NCBI GenBank assembly: GCA_002794785.1
Contig: NBBA01000009.1
Coordinates: 868,001-932,000, forward strand
Source of the DNA: Coniferiporia sulphurascens
Lineage: Eukaryota > Basidiomycota > Agaricomycetes > Hymenochaetales > Hymenochaetaceae
DNA: 64,000 bases
Reading direction: 5' to 3'
Shown in pieces: positions 37,978-49,259 of the stretch. The translations under genes were made by a program, and so were the position numbers. The notes beneath the pieces are model-generated. The model saw nothing but the letters and a program-made list of their open reading frames with translations, was not told the DNA's origin and ran no database searches. Within the stretch, counting starts at the first letter, position 1. Every line of letters begins with the position of its first letter.

Positions 37978-38782
37978 ATGGGCGACTCTATGCAGGATGC
38001 AATGTAAGACGTTCAATATCTGGAACATGTACATTTCTCGAATCCGCCCTACCAGAAAACTTCTTCAGAGTATGGGCCCAATATTTGACCCTACTGAAGA
38101 TTACCTTAACATCGTCAGCGCCGAGGAGCAGATGGGTGCAGTCGCTGCGCAGCGGCACAAAGAACTGGAGGACGCCAATGCTGAGCTGAAAGGTATGCTA
38201 TTACAACTCTGAATCTACTATAATGCGCTCATTGGCACACCATCCAGCCTTGCTACGAACGCTCGATGTGGGCCGTACGTCGTGCACGCGTCCACCAACC
38301 GTGCTATCCGAAGAGGCACACGCACAAACACTCAACTCCCTTGATGCGCTGCGTTTGAATTTAATGAAAGGCATAAATGACGCGGAGGGCGGATTGGCAG
38401 GGAAGGACGCTGCGCTGGCGCGCCTTAAAGAGGAGTGCACCACGCTTGAGGCAAGCGATCCCACTACAGAGCACGAGCTCGACGCGACTCCGTGCGTCGT
38501 CTCTTTTGCCTGACCCTCTGTGATTTAACCAAAGCGATCTTGTTAACAGGTTAAAGCTTACATTTGTCCGAGGGCTCGGATTCACTCCCGTGTCCGACAA
38601 GAATGGCAGAGTACAGAAGATTCTAGTTCGTACGTCCAGCAACTCTCTGGTTTCATTTTACTTGCCTTCAGCTCACTCTCCTCCTAGGCTCTCAATCTGG
38701 CGAGGTGTACACTGTGCCTTTCGACGACGGCAAAGCAAACGCGGAGTACACGAATCTGCTTTGGAACTTAGCGTCATCGTGA
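37978..38782 (+). CDS. SPC24: Kinetochore protein SPC24 (NDC80 complex)
   Basis: Spc24 with Spc25 anchors the NDC80 complex to the inner kinetochore. A short first exon (MGDSMQDAM) at 37978 leads to SMGPIFDPTEDYLNIVSAEE, then a coiled-coil segment around AVAAQRHKELEDANAELK and EEAHAQTLNSLDALRLNLMK. The C-terminal globular domain reads LKLTFVRGLGFTPVSDKNGR, VQKILVR, then SGEVYTVPFDDGKANAEYTN and ends LLWNLASS before TGA at 38780-38782. The 'RGLGF...KILVR...LLWNL' pattern is that of the Spc24 RWD-like domain. Five or so introns. Size, about 200 residues, matches. Confidence 0.87.
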
Positions 38783-38971
38783 CCTTCACGTGGAATTATC
38801 TCTATCATTATTGCCATATCCAATCTTGTTGTACCTTAGAAGTTCTCCCTCATTGTGAAAATTTAGCCAAAATTTAGCCGGTCCCAGCGCGTTGGTCAAT
38901 AAGTACGGGATGTAATAAGAAAACAATAATACAGGAATTAAACAACAATATGTGTAGGAATTGTGATTGCT

Positions 38972-41923
38972 CTAACTCATGCATTCGGCGTTGTGGGCGT
39001 TCTCCCCAACGATCTCTAGAATTAGCGTAAGTTGCAGCTCAAATTTCTTTATATCGTATTGAAAGAAACTTACCAAAACGTCCCCCTTTACAACCCAGAC
39101 TCTCTTGTGAGGACATTTCTCACCCACCTCGCGCACTTTCGCCTCGATTGCATTCTTCTTTACCTTGTGCGCCTTCAGGTCCTGATAAAGACTTTCAACA
39201 AGCCATGTCAGATTTGCGCTCGCAAGGGTCGTGATCTTGTCCGCAAGATACGGAAGCAACACGTCAGGGAAGGGATTCTTTGGCACGGGAGAGGCAACTG
39301 CCTTGCGCTTCGCGCCGTCCGAAGTCGAAGCAGACGATCCGACATCGTTGTTAACAGTGGAAGATGGTTGGGTTGCAGCGACGAGGCTATTAGTATTTGG
39401 ATTTAAATTGATAGTATGGGCATGGGAAGGAAGCGTAGGAACCGCAAAATTCGATTTCGTTGGCACGCCACAACCATGGACGACGGGCGTCGAAACAAAC
39501 GTGAAGGGGTCGATAGGAAATGGTGTATCTAAGTCCAGCGGTTAATATGTGAGCAGTTTCATTCTTGTAAAGAAGAAAAGGTTGGGTACCGTTGAACAAT
39601 TGTATCCTATGCTGTTTGAATGGCTCGTAGCTACATTCACCAACCCTATTTTCCCAGCATGGTCCCTTAGAGAATGGTAGCAGGGGCATGACTTTACGCT
39701 TCTTGGGCTCCGTCCTTTCCTCGTTCTTGATACTCTTCCTCTTCATCGGCGGCTCAGGGCCGGGGAGGGAAGAGGTGAAAGCTGGCGAACCCTCACGCCC
39801 GCTTATGGGTGTACCAGGATCGAGGTCATTATCGTCATCGTCAACGAGCCAGTCATCCAACTCTGAGTCGACATCGCTAGATTCACCGGCATCACTACCT
39901 GTTAGATCCATTAGGTCATCGCCCCCCTCCTCCTCCTCTTCCCACTCCTCTCCGGAGTCATAGCTGTAGTCGAACGTGACTGCATCTTTAGCATAGGGTG
40001 TGCGAGGACCAACAACAGTGGATGACTTCGTAAATGTGCCAAAGTAACCTGGCCGCGTGTCTTCATGAAAAATCATGACCTTGACGGGAATTTTGGATCG
40101 TGATTTCAAGAGGCTCTGAAGGGAGCGGACAGAAGATATGTCCCCAAGTACTTCCGCCTCGGAAAGCCTCGAGAATATGTCACGAACGCAGTGTGCCGCG
40201 GAGGACTTGTAGTACAAACCGCTAGAGTTGACGATCTTCGAGGGACGATACACCTTTGGGGAAACATTGACGATAAACTCAGAAAAAGATCCTGGAATAA
40301 ATAGAAATTGACACAAATTTAAACTTTAAGCATAATTAGGCCTCACCTTGGGGGTCAAGAGTTCCCGGCGTTGCTTGTGAAGCATCACCATTCAAGCGTT
40401 TCGGTAAGGAATCTGATGTGTCGTGATCAATTACAATAACCTCCTTGCCCTTTTTCTGCTGCTCAAACAGATTGATGGGGGCCATGGTCGCGTCTTTTTT
40501 CATCACGAAAGGCTTAAATATTTTTTCAAAATCAGATTTAGAGGAGGATGAGCCGCTTTCTTGTGGTACATATGAAGACGCTTGTCCCGAACCGCCACTG
40601 GACAACTTGGGCTTCTTGAAGAAGGCCGACATGATAGACCGAGATTTGTTCTGAGCTTCCTTTTCTTTGCGTTCTTTTTCTTCCTTCGCAGCCTTTTTTT
40701 CGGCCCTTTCCTTTTCCTGCAGTGATCACCTGTCAATATTGATAGGTTGGCTTTTTCAGATTACTATACCTTGGCAGAGCGTTCAGGATCCACTATCTTC
40801 TCCACTTTTACAGGAACACTGTCCTTAGAGTCGGGGGTATCAAGGGCGTCAACTGACTTCTATGGGAGCATTTATTTAACCGGACCCAGTCCAGATCCTA
40901 CAAAGGCGTACCGTTTCTATGCACCCATCTTCAAGGCTGTATCCAGTCTGTTTGTTTTCACCAGTAATTGCGATACTGCCGACCCCCTCAGCTTTTGCCC
41001 TCTTCCCGCTCTTCATGAAAGAATCCTTTTCCGATTGTGGGAGGGCCTCATATAGTACGCGTAATTCTCCCTTTGCCTTTTATTTTCGAATCCGAGGCTC
41101 TCAAAAAATGTTGTATTTAGAGACAGTCAGAACTCACCTGCTTTCGCTCAGCTATTCGAGCTTCGAACTTATCCCGCCCGGTTTTGGGCAGCAGGTCGAT
41201 CTTTTGCTCTTTCACCTCCCATCTCCAGATGCACAAGGCCGCTGAGGCCCTTTCGGTCCAATCTACACCATAGTTGACACGGTCAGCGACTGACATAATC
41301 GCATTTTCTATGGCGGACAGAGTAAGCGGAGCCACATTGGGCCCGTTGGCTTCCACCGATTCTAACTCCTCGGGTTGAAGTGCACCCTGAATATGTTTCG
41401 CGAGGGAAGTTATAGTCTTATCACTGGACAAAGCGGGGTAAACACGCGAGCATCGCAAAGACGAAGTGTTTCTCACCTCTCGTAAACGAGTTTGGCAATG
41501 AGTGGTATGTGCCCGTCTGGTATGCTCTGGAGAGGAGGGCATCCCTCCTTGATACGTTCCTCCAAAAAATCACGAAATTTCACTATTTCTGCGAGGCGGA
41601 TGTATCAGGACAATACTCTTAGCGTATTCAGATAATTACTCACCTTGCATGGTCTCTGACATTTTCTCGCACGACATAATCTTTTGACGAAAGTGCACTC
41701 TGCCATTCTTCAGTTCCACGAGTGATTTCTTCTCGCGTCTTGCAGCTGGATGTGAAGTGGTCAGTTATCGTCCACCCAACAGATACCCCGGTTGTGGTTT
41801 GAACATACGCGAGCTCAGAGTAGGTCCAGCTGGATTCTGCTTTCCTGTGAGGCCGCCTATGATGAGAATAGCCGCAGTGATACCTACAATGTGCCTACCT
41901 TTTCCTGTCTCTGAGTTCGACAT
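38972..41923 (-). CDS. RLF2: Chromatin assembly factor 1 large subunit (p150/Cac1)
   Basis: CAF-1 p150 deposits H3-H4 behind replication forks through PCNA. Exons from 41923 give MSNSETGK, then MFKPQPGREKKSLVELKNGR and VHFRQKIMSCEKMSETMQ. A charged KER-like segment follows (AKEKERAEKKAAKEEKERK), then SRSIMSAFFKKPK, a PCNA-box-like stretch. The middle domain has SEFIVNVSPKVYRPSKI, then the p150 core KIPVKVMIFHEDTRPGYFGT and DSGEEWEEEEEGGDDL. A KRK-rich patch and PFPDVLLPYLADKITTLASA winged-helix-like C-terminus end at the TAG at 38972-38974. Intron joins fit throughout. The start region overlaps, in antisense, an in-frame 5' extension of RFC2. Confidence 0.9.
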
Positions 41924-42128
41924 GTCAATTAGAAGCATAGCAGACCGGGGCAATTCGACCAGCAATACCTATGGTCGTGACGAGAGGCGTAGAGGGCTAG
42001 AGCGCGGCGACCAACGCGTGCAGTCACAAGATAGCGTGACAGGTATAACGCCTGACGCGATCCGCGCCTTGCAGCGACTCGGAGCATCTTTTTCAACGGG
42101 CCACGACTACCAAGTAGACTTGTCGACA

Positions 42129-43471
42129 ATGAATATGTTCCTTAAGCCGCAGGCAGGCAAGTCAGCGCCGAAACACACGGTCGACCCCGCCTTACAGCCA
42201 TGGGTAGAAAAATAGTAAGTATTTCTTCAGGTAACCATCATCGCAGTGCCGCGCACTGAGAAGACAGTCGACCAAAAACCATCGACGACATTTCCTCACA
42301 AGAACACATAGTCGCTGTACTTCAAAAGACATTGACCTCGACAAACGTACGCCTACCTTTTCTGGCTTATTTTTAGGCGTATGCTTACCTCGAAATCGGA
42401 AGCTCCCTCATATGCTTTTTTACGGACCTCCTGGTACGGGAAAAACCTCCACCATTCTTGCGCTTTCTCGTCAACTCTTTGGGTGCGACACCTCACTGTG
42501 TCGTTGTTTGTGCTGAACCCTCACGCCATTAAAGACCAGATAATTTTCGAAATCGTGTTCTTGAACTGAACGCTTCTGATGAACGCGGTATTTCTATCGT
42601 GCGCGAGAAGATTAAGAATTTTGCCCGACAGACACCACGAGCGCAAGCCGTAGCGTCCGATGGAAAAAACTACCCCTGTCCACCATATAAAATCATTATT
42701 CTCGACGAAGCGGACTCCATGACGCAAGACGCTCAATCTGCGTTGCGCCGCATTATGGAGACTTATGCGCGCATCACGCGTTTCTGTCTCGTATGCAACT
42801 ATGTGACACGCATCATCGAGCCGCTGGCGTCGCGCTGCTCCAAATTCCGCTTCAAACCGCTCGATACGTCGGCAACAGGGCTCCGACTACAACACATAGC
42901 CGCCGAGGAGAATGTTCCTCTCGCATCTGCCGTCGTTGACACGCTCATTACCGTCTCAGGTGGCGACCTCCGCCGGGCAATCACATATCTGCAGTCAGCC
43001 TCACGACTTTCATCTTCAACGACCCCGCGGACGGAAATTACGCCTCGTGACATACAGGAAATTGCTGGTGTAGTCCCGGATGGTGTGGTGAATTCGTTTG
43101 GGAGAGCACTTGGAGTAGAAGTCGTTGGGAATGATACTGAAATGGACGTTGATGACGAGCAAAGGCGGCGAGGCGGCTTTGAGACAGTACGGGCGAAGGT
43201 TAAAGAGCTAATGCGTGAGGGTTATTCTGCAGCCCAACTATTGTCACAGGTGCGTTCAGTAGCGATTTGTTGATTTTTAAAGAGCTCCTCACTCAATATT
43301 TCACACGTTTAGCTCCACGATCTCGTCATTCTGCACCCTACACTAACTGCAAAACAAAAGGCCCAGTGCGCTATGGCATTCGCAGATGCCGACAAAGCAT
43401 TGTGCGATGGCGCAGATGAGGAACTTCAGATTCTTGAAGTCGGTTTAAAAACGTACAAGGCATTGTCGTAA
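42129..43471 (+). CDS. RFC2: Replication factor C subunit 2 (human RFC4 type)
   Basis: RFC is the clamp loader that puts PCNA on primed DNA. The ATG at 42129 gives [35 protein letters not shown] then spans the first intron. Walker A is [33 protein letters not shown] follows, then Walker [21 protein letters not shown]. Sensor 1 is in [20 protein letters not shown], with the SRC motif. [17 protein letters not shown] gives sensor 2. It ends [17 protein letters not shown] before TAA at 43469-43471. The frame stays open upstream to 41757, with ATG codons including one at 41922; the short start was chosen because homologues begin similarly and it leaves room for a promoter. Confidence 0.93.
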
Positions 43472-43689
43472 CATTCTTGCTCTCACTTGCAACTCCTGTA
43501 CTGTGTTTTTGTATGAAGATAATATAAGGTGTGTTTATATCTTCGAGGGACACGAAAGCAAGAACAAAAAGGAAACAGCACGAGTCATGTGTACATGGGA
43601 ACAGTACAGATTGGGAGGTTCTGCCCTACTGGCAGGTTTTGTTGACAGTACACGTATAACAAAACGAAGCATATACTTTGCTAGTTACC
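43472..43689. other. Convergent 3' region of RFC2 and Ssb Hsp70
   Basis: No gene is seen between the two stop codons. It presumably holds both transcript ends. Confidence 0.5.
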
Positions 43690-45040
43690 TCATCGCATAC
43701 CCGCGGTCGCCTTCTGCAGCGCCCTCTTAATGCCAAGTTGTGCCTTCTTCAGTTCGTCCGCCGTAGAGTCCTCAATCTCAAGCTTCTCAAGTGCACGCGC
43801 GAGTTCTGACTCGACCTGCTGCTTGGCTCCACGCTTCAGCTTCATGCCGATTTCCGGGCTCGTAATCGTGCTCTCGACTTGGTGAATATAGGCCTCGAGG
43901 TCACTCTTTGCCTCGTGGCGTGCAGAGAAGTCCTTGTCCGCCTGCTTGAACTGTTCTGCATCCTTAATCATCTGCTCAATCTCCGCACTCGACAGGCGGC
44001 CGACCGAGTTGGTGATGCTGATCGAGGCCTTGCGACCCGATGCACGGTCCATCGCGGACACCTTAAGCAAACCGTTTGCATCAACCTCGAACGTTGTGAC
44101 AAGCTCCGCCTGCCCGCGCGGCATAGGGGGGATACCGTTGAGCTCGAACTCGCCGAGAAGACGGTTATCACGGCACTGCGTGCGCTCGCCCTCGTACACA
44201 GGGAACGTTACAGTCGTCTGGTTGTCCTCGACAGTCGTGAACGTACGACTTTTGTTCGTCGGGATCGGGGTGTTACGGGGAACAACAACACCGAAGACAT
44301 CGCCCTGCATGGCGACACCGAGCGAAAGGGGAGCAACATCAAGAAGAAGGAGATCGGCAGTCTTGTCCGAGGTCTGACCGGTAAGAACCGCAGCCTGGAC
44401 AGCCGCGCCGTAGGCAACAGCCTCATCGGGGTTGATGGATTTGTTAAGAGTGCGGCCACCGAAGTACTCCGAGACGAGAGACTGGATCTTCGGGATGCGC
44501 GTAGAGCCACCGACAAGGACAATGTCATCAACCTTGAATGAAGTATGTAAGTCTAGATCAAGCAACTAAATATAAGATCGCTTTACCTTATCACGCGGCA
44601 TCTTCGCGTCTTTCAATACCTTGTCCACAGGCTCGAGGGTCGACTTGAACTGCGCGGCATTGATCTCTTCGAAGCGGGCACGGGTGATGTTCGCCGAGAA
44701 GTCCTCACCCTGATAGAGCGAGTCAACTTCGACGGTTGTCTGTGCAACACTTGATAGGGTGCGCTTGGCACGTTCACAGGCACTGCGGAGACGACGGAGA
44801 GCACGGGGGTCTTCAGAGATGTCGAGCTTGGTCTTGCGCTTAAATTCATTCTTGAAATGCTCAAGAAGGTTGTTGTCGAAGTCTTCACCACCCAAGTGAG
44901 TGTCACCAGCGGTAGCCTTCACGGCGAAAACACCACCAGTAATGTTAAGGAGAGACACATCAAAGGTTCCTCCACCGAGATCGAAAATGAGTACGTTGCG
45001 CTCGGCTCTAGACTGTTGGTCAAGACCGTAGGCGATAGCG

Positions 45041-45074
<34 letters not shown>

Positions 45075-45878
45075 CGAGACCAGCGATAGAGCCAGCATCC
45101 TTGGTAGCGAGACGCTGAGAATCGTTGAAGTAAGCGGGGACGCTGGATGGATAAATCAGAAATCCAGCGGTCGTAGATCGTAATCAAACAATTTACGTAA
45201 TAACAGCCTTCTTCACAGTCTTGCCAAGTTTAGCCTCCGAAATTTCCTTCATTTTTGTGAGGACCATGGCAGAAATCTCCTGGGGAGTGAATTTCTTGTC
45301 CTCGTTGAGATAGTTGACTTGAACAACGGGCGAGCCATCCACGTCGACGACCTTAAACGGCCAGTGGGTCATGTCCTGTCAGGGAGAAGCGGACGCTTAT
45401 TAGGACAATGGCACGAGAGCGTATTTATCAAAACATCTATTCAATTACCTTTTTTACGTCGGGGTCACTGACAGGCGATCGTCATGAGATCTCGGCACAA
45501 AAAGTATACGCGAACACCACTCACTCAAAGCGGCGTCCGATAAGACGTTTTGCGTCGAACACCGTGTTGATGGGGTTCATAGCAGCCTGATTCTTGGCGG
45601 CATCGCCGATGAGACGCTCCTCGGCGGAGAAGGCGACGTACGATGGAGTGGTACGGTTGCCCTCTATTGAAGGGATAAGCAAGTTAACAATGAATATATG
45701 CGCATACATACGGTCATTCGCGATGATCTCGACACGGTCGTTCTGCCAGACACCAACGCAACTGAGTGGGCAAGGGCATTCAAAATCTGCAGTCACAACA
45801 AATACGAGGACAGCCGGCGACGTACGAGTAGGTAGTTCCAAGGTCAATACCGACCGCTCCATCGAAGACGTCGTCCAT
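43690..45878 (-). CDS. SSB1: Ribosome-associated Hsp70 (Ssb type)
   Basis: Ssb Hsp70s bind nascent chains at the ribosome with RAC/Zuo1. The start at 45878 gives [18 protein letters not shown]. The ATPase domain continues with [50 protein letters not shown], and [39 protein letters not shown] follows. [20 protein letters not shown] and [20 protein letters not shown] end the domain. The peptide-binding domain has [20 protein letters not shown], and the C-terminus is [19 protein letters not shown] with no EEVD tail. No signal peptide and no HDEL are seen, so it is cytosolic. The Ssb subgroup was chosen from memory of yeast Ssb (for example [13 protein letters not shown] and RALRRLR). Introns are few. 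Confidence 0.93.
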
Positions 45879-46071
45879 TTTTATGTTTTTGGGAGGAAAG
45901 GAAGGAACGGGAAAAGGGAGAGAGGCTGAGAGGTGATAGTGCACAAGTAGGCCGACTCGGGTGAAAAAAAAATTATGATCAGAGCGCTGCTGATTCAGCA
46001 AACCCTTTTTGGACTCCATTCTTTCTTTCGCTGTGAGCTGCTTTTCAGCCGTAGTACTACCGTAGGTCGCT
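45879..46071. promoter_or_regulatory. Bidirectional promoter region, Ssb Hsp70 and mitochondrial uS2
   Basis: These 193 bases lie between the two divergent start codons. I looked for classical heat-shock elements (nGAAnnTTCn arrays) and saw none that were convincing. Many Ssb genes are regulated like ribosomal protein genes rather than by heat. Confidence 0.45.
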
Positions 46072-47071
46072 ATGCAGGCAGGAGCTCGTCAACTTTGCCA
46101 TGGCTGCTTGCGTCCCTGGCGCAGCGCGAGGGCATCGTCTTCGCACTTGTCCGCGCCAGAAGCAAGGCGTTGGATTGCGACGGCGGTCCCCCAAGACGCA
46201 CCGCTGAAAGGTCCAGACGACTGGTCCGCGTTCCAGTTTGAACGTGCTGAAGACATGCTCTGGCGTACGTCCCCTTTTTGTTGCTGGCCTTTGCACTTTT
46301 CACAATGTTCCTGCAGGCGAACACTACTCGCAATATGGTTCAGAGCAGACTCGCGACAATACATGGCAGCCGCGCCATTCACTGCACCGTCCGCCAGCAC
46401 CTGGTGAACTCACTCTTTCTGCCCTCCTCGCGGCGGGTGCACACCTCGGACACTCAACCTCGCTTCTCAATCCTAATTTTATGCCTTACGCGTACGGCAC
46501 ACGCGCCGGCATCACTATTATCGACCTCGACCACACAGTGCCTATGTTGCGGCGCGCCGCAAACCTCACGCGTGCGATCGCTGCCGAGGGCGGTACTGTC
46601 GTCTTTGTGGGTTCGCGCCCGGACCTCCGCAACGCTGTCAAAAAGGCGAGCGAGCGCATGGGTGATCAGAGCTACTACGTCGGCGAAAAGTGGCTACCCG
46701 GTACCCTCACCAATCGCCTTCACCATTTCGGGCCTCGTACCGTGCAAACAACAAAAATCATTCCTGACCTTATGGTTGTACTCAACCCACTTGCGAATAT
46801 GGCCGCGATCCGAGAAGCAGCGATTGAACATGTCCCGACAATCGGAATAATTGATTCGAACGTCGATCCGCGAGTTGTCATGTACGCCATTCCAGGGAAT
46901 GACGAGAGCACACGGACGGCGGAACTCATTGCCGGCGTGCTGAGCATAGCTGGGAGAGAGGGTGTCGAGATCAGGATGGAGAAACGGCGCCAACTAGAGG
47001 CAGAGAGAAGACAAGCGATGGAGAACGAGTCTAGGAGGCCCGAGGCTGTTCAGCGGATAGAAAACCCATAG
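46072..47071 (+). CDS. MRP4: Mitochondrial small ribosomal subunit protein uS2m
   Basis: This is a structural protein of the small mitochondrial ribosomal subunit. The start at 46072 gives MQAGARQLCHGCLRPWRSAR, an Arg-rich presequence. A 50-60 base intron (about 46266-46318) joins EDMLWR to EHYSQYGSEQTRDNTWQP. The uS2 core then reads LSALLAAGAHLGHSTSLLNP, YAYGTRAGITIIDLDHTVPM and ALNLTRAI-type helices. GTVVFVGSRPDLRNAVKKAS, DLMVVLNPLANMAAIREAAI and VPTIGIIDSNVDPRVVMYAI follow. The C-terminal tail is basic. Motif order matches bacterial S2. Confidence 0.9.
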
Positions 47072-47187
47072 CCGTGGAACAGAAGGATGATCTTATGTTT
47101 TTTTCTGTTACCTCACTTGCATAGATAATACATTTCCTCCAATACATTAATCCATAGCTCGTGCATACGTCTACACATGCATACGGA

Positions 47188-49021
47188 CTACGATACTGTA
47201 GGTGCCTGCACCTGGGTCTGCTGAACTTTAAGCCAGTAATCTATAAGGACAGCAAGATTAGTTGCGTCCGCTGAAATACGCTGGTAACAATCACCTTCAG
47301 CTGCTTCTAGTGCCTTCATGTTGCCCCTCAATTTGTTCAAAGTCTCGACATACTCGTCCTCTTCCACGCTGTCGAACACGATGCCCCCGCCCGCCTGGAG
47401 GTATGCAACGCCGTCCTTGAAAACCATTGTGCGGATTGCAATACATACGTCCATCTCATCGTCCGCGAAATCCCAGCGGCCGACCGCACCAGCATATACG
47501 CCACGCTTCTCCCGCTCCAGCGACGAGACGAGTTCGATGGCCTTAATCTTCGGTGCCCCAGAGACGGTGCCTGCGGGGAAAATGGACCGGAACGCGTCGA
47601 ACCTAAGGACAAGTAAGCGGCGCATTTCATAAAAGTGGCCACAAGAAAGGCAGACCTTGTAAGGCCGTCTCGCAATACTCCCGACACTTGCGAGGTAAGA
47701 TGGATAACATGGCTGAACTTCTCTACCCTCATCAAGTGGTCAACTTTCACCGTCTTCGCTTGGCAGACCCTGTTGACGTCGTTCCGCGCAAGATCAACAA
47801 GCATTAGGTGCTCAGCACGATCTTTTTCAGATGACTGGAGTTCGTTCCCTAATCGCTCATCCTCTGGATATATTAAAACAGATGATAAACGTCAACCTCT
47901 TAGATTCGTGAATTAATAAAAATGACTAACCCTCGGGGGTCTTCCCCCTTTTCGTTGTACCCGCGATAGCGTGGTTGTAAACTTTGTTGCTTTCAACTTT
48001 GCAAAGCGTCTCCGGACTCGCACCAACGATCTGCACATCTCCGCAATCAACATAGAACATGTACGGACTTGGGTTGACTTGTCTCAGCTGTCGGTAAGCA
48101 TTAAAGGGATGGAGGGTTGTTGGACGCGCGATGCGCTGAGAGGGGACGGCTTGAATAATGTCCCCCGCGACGATGTGTTGCTTCAGTTTCGTTACAAACG
48201 TCTCGTACCCGTCCTTGCCAACGTTCGACTTTACATCGTTGCCGGTAGTAATTGGTGCCTGCACTGGCTCGGGCGTTGGCGCAGTTGAGAGCAGCACGCG
48301 CGCGAGGCGACGCGCCTTCTCTACAGCCGTCTGGTATACAAACGCGAGGTTGATCTGCGGGGAGTTGGACGGCGCGAAGACATGCGAGACGACTTTGATA
48401 TTCTGGTAAAGGTGGTCGTAAACAACAAGCGTGTCCGCGAGCATGAAAAATGCCTCCGGAATCTCGAGAGTATCCTTGAGTTCGCAGGCTGTTCTTGGTT
48501 CAAAATATTGGACGCAGTCATACGAACAGTATCCGATTGCTCCCCCGGTGAAGGTAGGTACTTCGGGAATCTTAACGTAGCGATATGCCGCAAGCTCCTT
48601 CTGTAATATAGTCATCGGGTCACCTGTAGTCTCTTCCTTCGGGCCCGTTTTAATGATCTTTGTGGGATCTACGTCAACCGGGAATTATTCAGATCGTGCA
48701 GCATACATGAAGCTAGAGAGACAGCCCTTACCAGCACCAATGAAGCTATACCGAGCGATGTTCTCCCCTGCAACGACAGACTCGAGCAAGAAGCTGTACT
48801 TTGAGTCCTTTGCTATGCGCAGGTATGCAATACATGGCGTCAAGAGGTCCGCTGGCAACTGAACAAATACGGGGACACAGTTTCCGCGCTTTTCGTGCAG
48901 AATATACTGCTCGATCGTAGCTAATGGCGGGTGGGGTATTAAGGCCTACAGATGTGCGCGGAGCCTAGTTTTTGGATTTTTTTTTCACTATCAAGTAATT
49001 TGCACTCACCTGGGGATCCAT
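47188..49021 (-). CDS. TRP2: Anthranilate synthase component I (TRP2)
   Basis: It makes anthranilate from chorismate with glutamine from the separate TRP3 product; this is the first step of tryptophan synthesis. The start at 49021 gives MDPQ, and the next exon reads [40 protein letters not shown] contains the LLES motif that binds Trp for feedback control. The chorismate-binding core has [40 protein letters not shown] and [40 protein letters not shown] and [17 protein letters not shown] follow, and then [20 protein letters not shown] and [20 protein letters not shown]. All are conserved TrpE signatures. No glutaminase domain is fused. Confidence 0.94.
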
Positions 49022-49259
49022 GGATGTGAAGAGTGGAGGGGACCTAAAGGCTGAAGCTCGGAGACGCCTGCTGTATTAGTAGCTGTAGAGTCATTTTTTG
49101 AGATTAAGATATGCCGGCTATTTCCGGTAACCCATCTCCGTTGGCGCACTCCGTTCTATCGAGCTCGACGGGCACGGAACAGTGCTTTCGAACAATCCGA
49201 CTGTCTGAAACCGCCATTCGCAATTTCGATCGCGTCGGCGTTTGATATTTTGCGACGCG
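49022..49259. promoter_or_regulatory. Divergent promoter region, TRP2 and SHQ1
   Basis: About 240 bases separate the two divergent start codons. By position it holds both promoters. No general-control (TGACTC) element was identified with confidence. Confidence 0.4.

Noticed and set aside
43879..44541. A 220-codon open frame on the plus strand
   Set aside because: It lies antisense to the Ssb Hsp70 exon, which has strong codon bias. The frame is a shadow of that gene.
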